From NCBI GenBank assembly GCA_964017065.1, contig OZ024783.1, positions 14,949,820-15,013,819 on the forward strand: a stretch of DNA of 64,000 nucleotides, given 5' to 3'. The stretch is from Haliclona indistincta. Lineage: Eukaryota > Porifera > Demospongiae > Haplosclerida > Chalinidae. The translations under genes and the position numbers were made by a program. The notes beneath the pieces were generated by a model. That model was given only the letters and a program-made list of their open reading frames with translations, did no database searches and was not told the origin of the DNA. Shown piece by piece: positions 23,640 to 35,263 of the stretch (position 1 is the stretch's first letter; each line of letters opens with the position of its first letter).

Positions 23640-23870
23640 TTGTGACAAAATAAGTATTGTATAATATTGATCTTATGTACAGCCATTGATGTAGGGATCT
23701 ATGGTCTGTTAGCAAGTCAATCGTGTTACCATTCCATGCTTGTTCCTCTTTGTTTTACATTGTGGAGTCTGTGGACCAGTAGCAGATTTATTTATCCTAC
23801 ATCCTTTAGATTTCATTAGAAATCTTTCAATTTTATTGTAGATGTTGGAGTCCATTACAAAAGCAATATT
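23640..23870. repeat. Half-copy of the foldback element at 47.8 kb
   Basis: The segment from GATGTAGGGATCTATGGTCT to about CATTAGAAATCTTTCAATTT matches the right arm of the palindrome at 47816-48201. The other arm is missing. Confidence 0.75.
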
Positions 23871-23998
23871 GCCACTATAAGGTTCGATGAGCCCTTGCCA
23901 TTACTTGCTAATAATTATTGTTATTATTGTTATTATTACATAGTACGTCATCTTTCACCAATCAGATTGCTCTATTCGAGGGCATTAACCCTTTATAG

Positions 23999-24587
23999 GC
24001 TATTGACGCCTTAAGGCGTCATAATTGACTCCACCTACTCTAGATGTCATAAATAGTGTGAAAAGTGCTCTAGAAAGGTCAAATCAAGTTTAATTGCAGA
24101 AGATAACTTTACCTGAAAAAACCCACTGTTTTTCGCCGCGCCCTCCCCACTAAAATATATAGAACGGGGGATTTTAAAGGGGGGTGTCCCTCCTTTAACC
24201 CGGGGTTCGAAGGGGCAGAGCCCCTCGCCGCTTTCTGCATTTTTAGGGCTTCAGGATGCCCGGAAATGCATACTTTGGCATAGAATATGGTCTAAACTGT
24301 GCTGTTTGCTCACCTGGACAGCACCAGGTTTTTGTATCAGTCACCAGGGCTAAATGAAGACCAAAATTAGCTGGAAAATGACGAGGCCGCAGCACTTAAG
24401 TGGCTTCAGTTCCGAAGTGGGAGTGGCCAACTCAGATTTTAGTACATGGTCGTAAACTTTGACATGCCAGGTAAAAACAGTGCTAGTTTGGAACAGCTAG
24501 CGTACTGCATGTTGTAGAAAATTGCTTGACAAACTGTCAGTTTAGAGCAAGTCGAATTTTCGCCAAAATAACCTAGCAACTAAAGGG
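23999..24587. mobile_element. piggyBac-like non-autonomous element with TTAA duplication
   Basis: Flanked by TTAA at 23995-23998 and 24588-24591. The ends are inverted (CCCTTTA... and ...TAAAGGG). The uninterrupted copy at 29.27 kb has a single TTAA at the same place, which is an empty site. TTAA targets and CCY termini are typical of piggyBac transposons. No transposase is present in the 589 bp. Confidence 0.82.
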
Positions 24588-24731
24588 TTAATGTAGGTTA
24601 TTGACCGCGCGTAGCGTCTTCTATAGCAACAGACCGTTGCGTCTTTGCGAGTTTGAAAAATTCGCGATGTTATTGCGCTCACAGAGATGAACTATGTAAT
24701 AAATCATTTATTGCGCTCACAGAGATGAACT

Positions 24732-25352
24732 TAGCCTCGTACCCAGGCTCTTTTGAGGGGGCGGAAAAAAAGCCTGGTCGACACTGTCTGCGCATGCGTT
24801 TAAAAGTCTTGCTTTTCCAAGACTCCGTGATATTTTTGTTCATGTTTGTGTTATGTATACGCTCAATGACGTCGAGTTTCCGGTGTGCGCTAATAGCTGA
24901 ATGCTAGCCCCAGATCTAAGGCAGGTCTCTCCAGAGCACCAGCCTCTTCTCCTACTTATAGCAATTGTGTTAGTCAGGTTGACATCTGTAACAGTTATTT
25001 CTAACAGACTGCTGATTCGTGACGATGTACGTCGGTAAGTTTGCTAATAACTGGATTTACTATGCACAGCGATGGCGCGCGTGGCTCGTACATGGCACAA
25101 ACGACACAGCAGTGTGATCTGGCGCCGATAATCCTGTAGACTTGAGTCGCTTGGCTCTACTGCAGCTCGGTTTTTGGTGCACGCCATCTTATTTTGACGT
25201 CTTTGCTGCAAACAGGCAATCAGTAAACGTCAGTCGATGGTTACGCCCACCATCCACCCACTCAAATAATTGCAAATTCTGCCATAATTAAGCGCATGCG
25301 TGTGCAGTATCGACCAGGCTCTTATTTTTAATAAAGCCTGGGTACGAGGCTA
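24732..25352. mobile_element. Non-autonomous DNA transposon, 9 bp target duplication
   Basis: The termini are inverted copies of TAGCCTCGTACCCAGGCT. The flanks are the direct repeat AGATGAACT (24723-24731 and 25353-25361), present once in the 29 kb copy of the host element. A 9 bp duplication suggests a Mutator-like origin; a hAT element would usually give 8 bp. No transposase frame is seen. Confidence 0.82.
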
Positions 25353-25442
25353 AGATGAACTATGTAATAAATCATTTATTGCCCTACACAACTCGGACAA
25401 TAACCGACATTAATGACCTCGGGAAAGTCGGTTGCCCTCGTA

Positions 25443-25656
25443 CAGTCGATTTCAGTTCCGTTCGAACATCGCGTGTCGCGTACTCCGTGTGGCCGTGGTG
25501 CGGTGTTTGACCCGTTGCGTAACGCGTGTAGCAATTCATCCATTTTTACATGTGTGGACTATTGTGGGGCGTGGCTACGCGTTACGCGGCCAGCGCACGG
25601 CACTCACTCGTCACGCCAGCACAAGCCTCTTCATCGAACGGAATTGAAATCGACTG
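25443..25656. mobile_element. Tc1/mariner-like MITE with TA duplication
   Basis: The inverted termini begin CAGTCGATTTCAGTTCCGTT. TA flanks the element on both sides (25441-25442, 25657-25658). The host sequence TACAGTCTCGGGCTGCG is continuous in the 29 kb copy. The 214 bp length and TA target fit a mariner-type MITE. Confidence 0.82.
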
Positions 25657-25689
25657 TACAGTCTCGGGCTGCGCCCTCGACCATTATAT

Positions 25690-27309
25690 ACCTTGTACCA
25701 TTATTATTTCATCCATTATTATTACTAATCCATCTTGTTATGCTGAATGGATTGTCATTATTAAATTTTATAAGAATTTTTCATTTCAGCATGAAATTGA
25801 CATTCCATAAAAATACTTGCAGTCAGAGTATGTTAGTTTGAGTAAGTGATATAGTGTTGATTGGTAGGAGCTGCATGGTGTGATCACAGAGTATCCATTA
25901 GATTCAGCAGATCGTCTCCTGTATAGTGAGAAGCAACATCATTGAACAAACTAACTAGCATGCATGGGTGGGTGATGAACTGCAAACTACAGGATGAACT
26001 ACAATTATGGTAGAGAAAAGTACTGGGACCAAGAACTACTTTATTGAGTGTGGGGATGTGGCTTGCAGCAATAGAACTGCTGGTCAGGTGTTCTCACACA
26101 GTTGTGGCTTGTCACCATGGCGATGACCATGGATCAACCCTTGTGTTAATTGTAATCATAACATGTTTGAAGCCAATACTAGTAGCCATGCCTACATGGT
26201 CTAGGTTAAATACACTGTTATTAGCAGTGGTCAGACATCAGAAATAGTGCTGACTTGCTAGTATACAGCATGAGGCCGAGAATGATGAGTAAGATGAGCT
26301 ATATACTTGGTGATCAGGTATGTAACACACCATTTTCTTCTATACTATGTACTTTTGTCGTTCTGTAATAGGACAAATTCACAGCAAGGATGGTGAACAA
26401 TGCCCCATACTGACTTAGTTGATGATGAACAATTATTTAAGCTATGATCTCACAAGCTAACTCATAATAATACTGTGCCATCCGTAGCCGCAGGATAGCC
26501 TGTAACACTATTATAGAAGTCCGCATAATAATTACTTATTCAAAAACACTGGGATGCTTGGATATTACGTGCTTGCAACCAATGCTTTTGATGCAAACAG
26601 AAAATGAACACAGTGCACATGTACAACATAGGACTTCATTATTCTCTCTGCAGTGACCGTTAGAATAATTCTGAAACCAAATGCTGTACTGACACTTCTG
26701 GATAACCTGTTGAATGATGAACAAAGCTGCAGTGCGAGATGAATTAATGTGTTACTAATTCTAACTTGCCGTGGTTTAACACTATCTCGCCACAAATCGA
26801 TGCTATTGATGGACTGCTGCCAAACAGAAACACAATGTCAAAATGCTGTACTCATTCTATCTTGCCGTGGTTTAATACTATCTCGCCACAAAGCAATTCA
26901 GTTTTGAATAACAATAATTATTCTATATCCCCAATATAAAAAATTTATTCATGATTTTCATACATAATATACTAGGAATTACACACGAGAAAGTAGGTTT
27001 GTAATTCAGCAAGTAGTCCCCCTGATGTCTGGCTCACGAAAATATTCAATAAAATATTACTTCCAAATATACATAATAATTATTGTACATGGATGCACAT
27101 GGAATTATTTACTACCTTACCTTGTTCACTATCTACTGAGCCTGTGAAGAAAATAGGCTAATGCTTGCCTCTACAACATGATGTAGACACCGACAGTTAT
27201 GAAAACTAAATGATCAAGTTTACAATCAATCAATCAATCAACTAACTACCTATACAAAAATAATGTTATAGCACTTGCTCAGGCAGCAGTCAAAAATGGC
27301 TGCAACGCA
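25690..27309. other. Intergenic region, no gene recognised
   Basis: AT-rich, with a short duplicated tract (CTTGCCGTGGTTTAACACTA near 26765 and again near 26865). The open frames lack signal peptides, known motifs or convincing splice partners. A short start-like frame at 26271 with a GTATGT donor could be a small exon, but there is nothing to join it to. Confidence 0.45.
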
Positions 27310-28578
27310 TCAAAAATGAGCTGCAATATAGATATTGAGCACAATGAGACCAAAATACGTAACAAGGTCCATCACGAAAGCAATGTGCTTCTGAGGCTCA
27401 TAGTCATTGAAGAAGCCAAGAACCTTTCCAAAACGTGAATGCTTGTTGGTTTTCTCTTCTTCGCTAAGTACATCGTATCGTAGCAGCGAAGCGGTGAACA
27501 TCAAGCTAAAGAGTGCGGAAAATCCACGCAGCATTGTGAGTGTGAAGTAGGCAACTCTTATTGGAAACGGCTGAAGAATTCCAATTGTCAAATAAGTCGC
27601 AAGAGCTGAGGAACAGGTAAGTAGTTTCAATCCAATTGACACAACTTTGATCAGAATGTTCGAGATGAGGTGCTTCCAGCTTTTTATTTCGATATTGTCA
27701 TTGTTGCAACCACACTCACACAAGTAGCAACAACAGCATATGATCCATACTGCCCTCACTCCTGCAATTACACTGGTGGAAAATATGATAGCGTAGAATG
27801 CTAGTCGAACAACAATGAGAATGTACCAAGGCCCTCCAAGTATGAATAAACCCACGTTTCCAAAAGGAGCAAACAGTGCTGCGAACTCAAGATCACCAAA
27901 ACGAAGAACCTCCAAATATCCAACACAGCCTTGTTTTTCTAGCTTCTTTGTCCATTTGCAGCAAACCCAAAAGAATCCAAAATACAAAGGCATGAACACA
28001 ATCATAACGACCTCATGAACTGTGAACAAAAAGGTGAGAGAATAGCCAGTTTGTATACCTCCTGCGACAATGATCGAGCTTGTGTTGTTGCTTGGTCTCG
28101 TGTGAAAACCAAAGCTGAAGTCTATACCGCTCAGTCCTGCTTCACGAACCAAACTGCCAATGATAACCAAATAGACAATATCGGCAGCAATCATAACTGG
28201 TTTTCCCAGTATATGAATAGCAGACGCAATTGAAACAGTAGCAGTATTGCTAAAAAGTGGCTTTTCAGATTTTTCCGATTCATCAGAGAAGCAACGTTGG
28301 ATACAATTGCATGTAAATTTTTCCTTAAAGAACTTGGTCACTCTTGGTTCTAAATAATCAAGCAAGCTTTTGTTGCTGCAACATACCCACTTGACTGTTG
28401 AAAAATATATTATCATCGAAAGTATCAAGCTTCCTATCGACAGGAATAGTGTAATGTAGAGAGACACTTGACTCACGTCCTTAGTATTAGCTGCTGTCAT
28501 TGCAAGAAAAGCGCTGAAGAAATCGAAATTACAATCGAGGATATTCAAGCCGCTTGATCCAAAAAGAAACAGTGCCAA
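27310..28578 (-). CDS. Intronless multi-pass membrane protein, 422 aa, unrecognised
   Basis: The frame encodes about eight hydrophobic helices, including LFLSIGSLILSMIIYFSTV near the N-terminus, a FLFTVHEVVMIVFMPLYFGFF pair, and a C-terminal YFGLIVLNIYIAAHF. A cysteine-rich loop (CCCCYLCECGCN) lies at about residue 290, and NNTSS at about 165 is a possible glycosylation site. A TATA-like run (AATATATATATATTATAG) lies about 20 bp before the start, so the 5' leader would be very short. The size and helix count are compatible with a receptor or channel-like protein, but there is no diagnostic motif and I assign no function. The last residues end 17 bp before a CATTTTTGATGC repeat. The frame is undisturbed, which argues for a working gene. 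Confidence 0.72.
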   Translation of the reverse strand: MALFLFGSSGLNILDCNFDFFSAFLAMTAANTKDVSQVSLYITLFLSIGSLILSMIIYFSTVKWVCCSNKSLLDYLEPRVTKFFKEKFTCNCIQRCFSDESEKSEKPLFSNTATVSIASAIHILGKPVMIAADIVYLVIIGSLVREAGLSGIDFSFGFHTRPSNNTSSIIVAGGIQTGYSLTFLFTVHEVVMIVFMPLYFGFFWVCCKWTKKLEKQGCVGYLEVLRFGDLEFAALFAPFGNVGLFILGGPWYILIVVRLAFYAIIFSTSVIAGVRAVWIICCCCYLCECGCNNDNIEIKSWKHLISNILIKVVSIGLKLLTCSSALATYLTIGILQPFPIRVAYFTLTMLRGFSALFSLMFTASLLRYDVLSEEEKTNKHSRFGKVLGFFNDYEPQKHIAFVMDLVTYFGLIVLNIYIAAHF

Positions 28579-28939
28579 AAATGCAAGAACCCTTAAATAT
28601 ATATATATTATAGCCTCACAACGACCTATGAATATTAGCTACAATTCTAGGAAGCAACAACAGACCCGCCTTTATTTCTACAAAATTTCCAAGAATACTG
28701 ATGACAAGTAAACCATTAATAAAGGTGACCTCTTGAAAAGAGAATATATCAACAACATTAAATCACTATCCTATAAAAATTCTCCTTAGAAAAACTAGTC
28801 AGGATGCACTGTGTGCTCTTACAGTTATTTCACTGACTCGTTGAAACTTTCAGTATAGAAACAATAATTTTATTTACTTGCGCTGTGTTTGTTCAGTGAC
28901 CCGGGTGGTTGGTTGGTTGGGTGATTGAGTGAGCGACAT

Positions 28940-29130
28940 ATAACTTAATTATTTTAGGCACTTTCAAACTCTCTATGTTTGATAATGACGACACCTCCAG
29001 GTTAGAATTAGAGAATTTTATTTACGAATTCACATGTAACAAATGAGTTGAACATATATACATGCATGTTCACAATGTAATTTTATTCATGCATAGAAGT
29101 AAAAAAATGAATCTTGATTGTGTACCATCG
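28940..29130 (+). pseudogene. Inverted decayed copy of OSCP1 exon 10 and its flank
   Basis: On the plus strand, AATTATTTTAGGCACTTTCA then AACTCTCTATGTTTGATAAT repeats the acceptor and exon at 30226-30184, which lies on the minus strand. The following intron (CACATGTAACAAATGAGTTG) is also shared. It is an inverted duplicate about 1.1 kb from the parent exon. Single-base changes are scattered through it, including GACACCTCC for GACTCCTCC. Confidence 0.8.
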
Positions 29131-29221
29131 TTGGCACCTACGCTTCATTATGGTATTTCATGTAATGCGCCTGCAGCTTAGAAAGTTAGCATGCGCGCAC
29201 TCCTGTGTGACATCCAATAAT

Positions 29222-29550
29222 TGTTATTACATAGTACGTCATCTTTCACCAATCAGATTGCTCTATTCGAGGGCATTAATGTAGGTTATTGACCGCGCGT
29301 AGAGTCTTCTATAGCAACAGACCGTTGCGTCTTTGCGAGTTTGAAAAATTCGCGATGTTATTGCGCTCACAGAGATGAACTATGTAATAAATCATTTATT
29401 GCCCTACACAACTCGGGCAATAACCGACATTAATGACCTCGGGAAAGTCGGTCGCCCTCGTACAGTCTCGGGCTGCGCCCTCGACCGTAACTCGGGCAAC
29501 CAACTTTCCCGCGGTCATCAGTTATTGCCCTCGTGTGAGGGCAATAACTA
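29222..29550. mobile_element. Intact-looking copy of MITE family B
   Basis: About 330 bp, from GTTATTACATAGTACGTC to GTGAGGGCAATAAC. It serves as the empty-site reference for the nest at 23.9-25.7 kb. The terminal GAGGGCAATAA motif is repeated internally in both orientations. No coding capacity. Confidence 0.72.
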
Positions 29551-29813
29551 ATACTTAAAAAATGCTCAGGCTTATCTCAATTTGAGGCTAGCCAACACAT
29601 CTAGACTAAATGACCTTTATTATAACATTTGAGATCTGAAGCTAATTCTAGTAACCGTGCTTAGCAGTTCAAGTGTCGTAGTTACCATATTCTTGACTTC
29701 TGACACTAGTGAGAGATGTCAAATAAGTGCAGCTGACAAAGGTGTGAAGTACCAATCACTGCCAAGTTACTAAGTGCCCAATAATTATACAACAACCAAA
29801 CTTTGCAAGACAA

Positions 29814-32800
29814 CTACATTCGAACATGTCTTGCACGTGGTTCCATACCTGATGAAGTAGTGGGTGTGGCTGATTTACTGGTCTCAAAGTCGCTCAGTAT
29901 CTTGCCCAGTTCCCCGGTAGAGCTGGACGACTGAGGAGGTGTGGCTCATTAGTGTGGTGAAATGACAGGGGCAATGCTGTCTCACCTTACTACCATCAAT
30001 CCTGATAGTATTGATACTGTCCAGTACACCGCGATGAGCTGTGTCACTGTAGCAAGATACATGTAAGTAACTGATGTGATCAAGATTCATACTTCCGCGA
30101 ATAAAAATTACATTGTGAACAAGCACGTACAGTTCAACACATTTGTTACATGTGAATTTGTAAATAAAATTCATATTTCTAACCTGGAGGAGTCTTCATC
30201 ATCAAACATAGAGAGTTTGAAAGTGCCTAAAATAATTGAATAAGTTATAATACTGCTTGCTTGCTTACTCACTCACTCCCTCCCTCCCTCACTCACTCAC
30301 TCACTCACTCACTCACTCACTCACTCACTCACTCCTTCCCTCCCTCTCTCACTCACTCACTCACTCACTCACTCACTCCTTCCCTCCCTCCCTCACGCAC
30401 TCACTCCCTCACTCCCTCACTCACTCCTTCCCTCCCTCCCTCCCTCCCTCACTCACTCACTCACTCACTCACTCACTCACTCACTCACTCACTCACTCAC
30501 TCACTCACTCACTCACTCCTTCCCTCCCTCCCTCCCTCACGCACTCACTCCCTCACTCCCTCACTCACTCCTTCCCTCCCTCACTCCCTCACTCCCTCAC
30601 TCACTCACTCACTCACTCACTCCCTCACTGTTTGATGGTTGTGATTGAAAGCCGATCAGAAGATGCTGTAGGAAGTCTAGTTCAGCCTTTGCTCTCAACT
30701 CTGTTTGATCTTTAGCCTACAGAATACAAGTAATACGCATCACACGAGCAACATCCAAAGGAATCACAAACAAACAATTGTAAACACTAGATAAAAACGG
30801 CTGGAAACATATTCTTGAGCTGCATAATGCATGTGTAGATATCCTAATTCACTTACAGTAACTGGTTCAGTCTCTTGTTGCTTGTCAACAGACACAGGGG
30901 AGGATTTCTTTGTCTTAGTAGGTGGAGTCATCACCACGGGAGCAGAATAGCTGAATAGTGACAGCATTAGAATGTGTTAAAAACCATAGTGAATCAAGTG
31001 ACTAAGTGCATAGCTTGTTGTTTGGTGAGCAAACATAGCAAAGCATTTGATACATGAAAGAGTAGACGAACAATTCTTTACTTTGGTATTAAATGTGAGC
31101 GGATTTGAGAAAAGGTGTCATTTCGATTCTGCAATTTTTGAATGCATGTCTGTTTTCAAATGGCTGCTATTCTGTCAAACATACTGAAACTCAATGAAAT
31201 TTTTTGTATATAAATTATTTGATCATTCTGCTTGCTGTACATGTATATCAAATTTTAGAGCCATGTCACCAAATGTGGATGAATGGCAGCAAGTTGAAAA
31301 ACATGTGTGCGTTTGAAAATTACAGGAGCGAAGTGACCCCTTTTTTCAAATCCGCTCACATTTTATTCGCCTTGTGGTTAGTGGTATACAGTTTATGTAG
31401 AGACTCACATGTCGTTGCCGAGTGTAATGACACGATCACCAATAACCTTAGTACTAGGTGGTCGCTGAGCAGCTGTGAACTGATGAGGGTGAGAGAAGTG
31501 ATCAACCTTACCATTAGAGTAACTGGAGAGAAGAGAGAGTGTGAGAAAGGAAGGGAGGAAGAGAGAGGGGAAGGAGAGAGAGAGAGAGAGGGAGAGAGAG
31601 AGAGAGAGTAAGGAAGGAAGGAAGGGAGGGAGGGAGGGAGGGAGGGAGGGAGGGAGGGAGGGAGGGAGGGAGAGATGGAGGGAGGGAGGGAGAGAGGGAG
31701 GGAGAGAGTGAGGAAGGAGGAAGGAAAGGAGGAAGAGAGAGGGAGGGAGAGTCGAGGGAGGGAGAGAGAGAAAGAGAGGAGAGATAGAGAAAGGAAGCGT
31801 GAGGAAAGTAAACAGTCCTACAAATACTCTCTATGTACAGGGCAGTAAGAAAGCATAAAACAGTGCAGGCTGTGGTCACAGACAGTTGCCAACAACACCA
31901 TAAAGAAGACAATGTGTAGCTTTGGCAGCAAGTAAGCATTACGTGTTTCTTAAAACAACCTGAGCTGGTCATACACAGGCAGCAAGAGAGCATTGTGAAA
32001 CAGTTGCCGTAAACGCACGCATGTAAAATTTTCGCATTTTGTGCACATGTAGATAAAATTTTATTTGTCCAATAAAAATTGGGAATTATGTCTATGCTTT
32101 GAGAGCACCCATAAATATTTTTCATACCGTATAGTTCCTGGCTGTTCACTATATTGAGGTACTGGACCATCAGTGGGTAGGATGAATCGACCATCAGGTC
32201 GCTGGATACCTGTTGAGAGAAATATAGAAACCTGGAAAGAGAAAGGAGTGGAGAAAAGCTACATGTATACTTGAGCAGAAAGAGAAAGAGGTGGAGAATA
32301 GCTATATACTTTAGCAGAAAAAGAATGAGGTGGAGAAAAGCTATACTTGAGCAAAAAGGGGAAGAGGTGGAGAAAAGCTATACTTGAGCAAAAAGGGAAA
32401 GAGGTGGAGAAAAGCTATACTTGAGCAGAAAGGGGAAGAGGTGGAGAAAAGCTATACTTGAGCAAAAAGGGGAAGAGGTGGAGAAAAGCTATACTTGAGC
32501 AAAAAGGGGAAGAGGTGGAGAAAAGCTATACTTGAGCAGAAAGGGGAAGCGGTGGAGAAAAGCTATACTTGAGTAGAAAATCAATAGTACTACATGTACA
32601 GTAGCATTTATTAAAAACCCCCTACTAAAAATTAACTAATAATAATAAGTTTGGTCTATCAACATGAATTATAATTTTAAGATTTGTACCTTTTTATGAC
32701 ATCCTTGAAAGTATCCTAGCAACACATGTCGTACCATCATGAACTGACTGGTGTTGAGACTGCTTGTTGCCTATAGCAACACAAATATCATTAATAATAA

Positions 32801-35192
32801 TATTATTTTTATTAAACATACAAATAACTGGTGACTGGTCAAATAACTGACTGGTGCTGAGACTGCTTGTTGCCTATAGCAACACCAATATCACTAATAA
32901 TTAATTTTATTAAACATACTATATTATTTAATTTGCTATAATTACTACTCCACAGGCAATTAATGACGCTAATACTGGTGGTTGCTCAGGAAATTGGTAG
33001 GGGGTGCAGACTTGCAGACAAAACAAAACTTGATTTGTACTCCTAGCTATAATGAAAACACTCGGAGCCACCAGTGTAGGTCACATAACAGACATTGATA
33101 TGAAGTGGAACCTCTCTTAGCGGACACCCCTCTCCAGAGGACACCCTCTCTATAATGGACACTTACTGAATCCCAAATAAATTATAACCCACATAATGTA
33201 TAATAAACCCCTGACCAGAGGACACCCTCTCTATAAAGGACAATTTTGTAGGTCCCAATGGTGTCCGCCTTAGAGGGGCTCCACTTTACAGTGGAACCTC
33301 TCTAAGGCAGACACCATTGGGACTCACAAACAGTATCCGGATTAGAGAGGCATCCAGATTACATTGAGTCTTCAAACATACAAAGTGTCAATTTGGGATC
33401 ACAATGCAGCGTGTCCTTTCTATTGTTAGGGACGTCTACAGTCACTGTGAGGGGGCCAATATAGTGTAACATGAAACAATGCATTTCTATCTAAAAGTGT
33501 AGCCCACTGTGGACTAGGTTGTTTACTAGCTAGCGGTTACCATAGCAACACACCTCAGCCAGTTTGATGCAGGTCTGATCGACCAATGAGATGTGCTTGT
33601 CGGACGCACCAATCAGCTTGCGAATACCGTCGAGATGGTTCAGAGTGATCAGCAACAACTCGTCACCGCTCTTACACATCATCACCTGCAGCAGGTCATG
33701 TGATGATCAATATTGAGCTTATAATTTTAAAGAGCAGTGAAAATCATGTACGCAAGCATCGACACATTAATTGTACGGCTTGCACGAAAGCCTTTAGTGG
33801 AGGTACTAAGTGGTGGAATTTATGACAAGTGTGTTGTTGGAAATTCTATGGTCCTTGGAAAGATACATGTACAGAGGTTTTATTACTTCTTGCAAGGCAG
33901 GTTTGAGTGTAAAGCGTCGCCTTGCAGTCACTAATGTGTCAAGTCACTGGTATTTATTCACACAATGGAGCATGATCAAAGACTTGTTGATATTTTAACC
34001 CATTAGTGCACCACGCTTACGGTCTACGTTCTACGGTTTATGCTTTACCCTTGCAAGAAGTAATAAAATTGCTGTAAGTGCATGCACAGTATTACTAAGC
34101 CCATACCTGGTATTTGACAGCCATTTGCATCAAGTCGAACAACTAAAGAAATAAAAAAATAACTTAAATTATCAAGTTCTGGCAGTTCCTCTCGTTCATG
34201 AATGTGGATCTCTCTACAACAAAATCAAGACCTTAAACTTGCTGTTACATAATTTTTCTACTCAAAAGAGTGAAAATACTTACATGAGTACTAGTGCTAC
34301 ATGCCTACGGTTTCTATACATTGTAAGCCACACCTCTAGGACACACCCACCTTATCCATTGCATCATTGTTTAGTTTCATGATGGAGGCATGAGCTAGTT
34401 TAGTGAAATCAGCTTTGAGCTGTTGAGATGTAGCCAAGGGCTTAGGAATGAATAGACGATCAACTGTAGACAATCGTAACATGTGATCCACAATATCACG
34501 CATTACTGGAGGGAGGGAGGGAAGTGAGTAAGGGAGGGAGGGAAGTGAGTAAGGGAGGGAGAGAGGGGAGTGAGTAAGGGAGGGAGGGAGAGGAGTGAGT
34601 AAGAGAGGGGAGGGAGAGGGGTGTGAGTAAGAGAGGGAGGGGAGTGAGTAAGGGAGGGAGAGGGAGTAAGTAAGGGAGGGGGAGGGAGTAAGTAAGGGAG
34701 GGGTGTGAGTAAGGGAGGGGAGTGAGTAAGCTTAGGGAGGGAGGGAAGTGAGTAAGGGAGGGAGGGAGGGGAGTGAGTAAGGGAGGGGAGTAAGGGAGGG
34801 AGGGGTGTGTGTGAGTAAGGGAGGGAGAGGAGTGAGTAAGGGAGGGAGAGAGGGAGGGGAGTGAGTAAGGGAGGGCGAGGGGAGTAAGTAAGGGAGGGGT
34901 GTGAGTAACGGAGGGAGGGAAGGGAGTGATCGAGTAAGGGAGAGGGATAGTGAAATGAGATAGAGAAGAATGGAGGGGGAGGAAAAAGGAGGTTTAAGGC
35001 TTGAAACTAGCTAAAAGGATGGGTCTACAATGAGCAAATGTCTAGAATCATGAATATTTGCAGTTCGTGATCACCTTTGCATCTCTTCTCTTCTGTCACG
35101 TGCGATTTCTGAGTGGTCAGTCGCTGGTTGAGTATATAGAGCATCTCGCCGCCCAGGTTGATGTAAAGAAAGGGGAGAGTGAGTAGCGCCAT
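29814..35192 (-). CDS. OSCP1: OSCP1 (organic solute carrier partner 1), complete 12-exon gene
   Basis: Exons: 35192-35075, 34505-34351, 34142-34107, 33685-33554, 32770-32690, 32231-32128, 31522-31409, 30950-30857, 30716-30629, 30226-30184, 30046-29986 and 29930-29814. Every junction is GT-AG and keeps phase, giving 380 residues, very close to the vertebrate length. Diagnostic matches to OSCP1: LPFLYINLGGEMLYILNQRL at the N-terminus, KVMRDIVDHM, LAHASIMKLNNDAMDKLFDL, AVKYQVMMCKSGDELLLITL, GRFILPTDGPVPQYSEQPG, VIGDRVITLGNDM, LDFLQHLLIGF, and GELGKILSDFE near the end. OSCP1 is a conserved protein found in ciliated organisms and linked to cilia and vesicle transport in other animals. The last exon is the least certain: I let it run past a possible donor at 29848 to the TAG at 29814. 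Several introns are filled with simple repeats. A broken paralogue lies at 50.1-54.0 kb. Confidence 0.9.
30262..30628. repeat. ACTC/CCTC simple-repeat array in OSCP1 intron 9
   Basis: Near-continuous (CACT)n mixed with CCCT variants, running up to the donor of OSCP1 exon 9. It is open in several frames only because the 4 bp unit lacks stops. Confidence 0.95.
31545..31800. repeat. GA-rich (GGGA/GAGA) microsatellite in OSCP1 intron 6
   Basis: Runs of GAGAGAG and GGGAGGGA directly upstream, in gene orientation, of exon 7; its complement forms a long pyrimidine tract before the acceptor. Confidence 0.95.
32250..32585. repeat. Minisatellite, about 38 bp unit, OSCP1 intron 5
   Basis: About eight copies of a unit containing AAGAGGTGGAGAAAAGCTAT followed by ACTTGAGCA. 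The duplicated OSCP1 locus (50240-50290) has one unit, so the expansion is specific to this copy. Confidence 0.92.
33099..33372. mobile_element. pogo/Tigger-like MITE remnants
   Basis: The first element runs from GTGGAACCTCTCTTAGCGGA to the inverted GGGGCTCCACTTTA. A second terminus, CAGTGGAACCTCTCTAAGGC, abuts it at 33291. CAGTGGAACC-type ends next to TA are usual in pogo-like elements. Related ends are at 52872 and 63853. Confidence 0.68.
34508..34950. repeat. Minisatellite GAGTGAGTAAGGGAGGGAGG, OSCP1 intron 1
   Basis: About 440 bp of irregular copies of a 20-25 bp unit. The duplicated locus has only a single degenerate unit near 53700. Confidence 0.93.
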
Positions 35193-35263
35193 TTTACCGC
35201 CAGAGGTCCTCTGTGTATATTAGTTGCCCGGGGCAGCGAGTGTTTCTTTGGCAACCATCCAGT

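Larger units (their letters stand above)
23931..25690. mobile_element. Host MITE (family B) split by three nested insertions
   Basis: It aligns to the uninterrupted copy at 29222-29550. Both start ATTGTTATTACATAGTACGT and share GACCGCGCGTAG, TTCGCGATGTTATTGCGCTC and CGGGCTGCGCCCTCGACC. The extra DNA is accounted for by three insertions annotated separately. The 3' end is truncated after about 25685. Confidence 0.8.

Noticed and set aside
25413..25841. 142-residue ORF as a gene
   Set aside because: It spans the mariner-like MITE and its host element; no protein-like features.
30257..30715. Plus-strand ORFs of Ser-Leu-Thr-His repeats
   Set aside because: Pure translation of the CACT microsatellite inside OSCP1 intron 9.
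31514..32194. 226-residue minus-strand ORF ending in Ser-Leu-Pro repeats
   Set aside because: It overlaps OSCP1 exon 6 out of frame and its repeat part is the GA-rich microsatellite.
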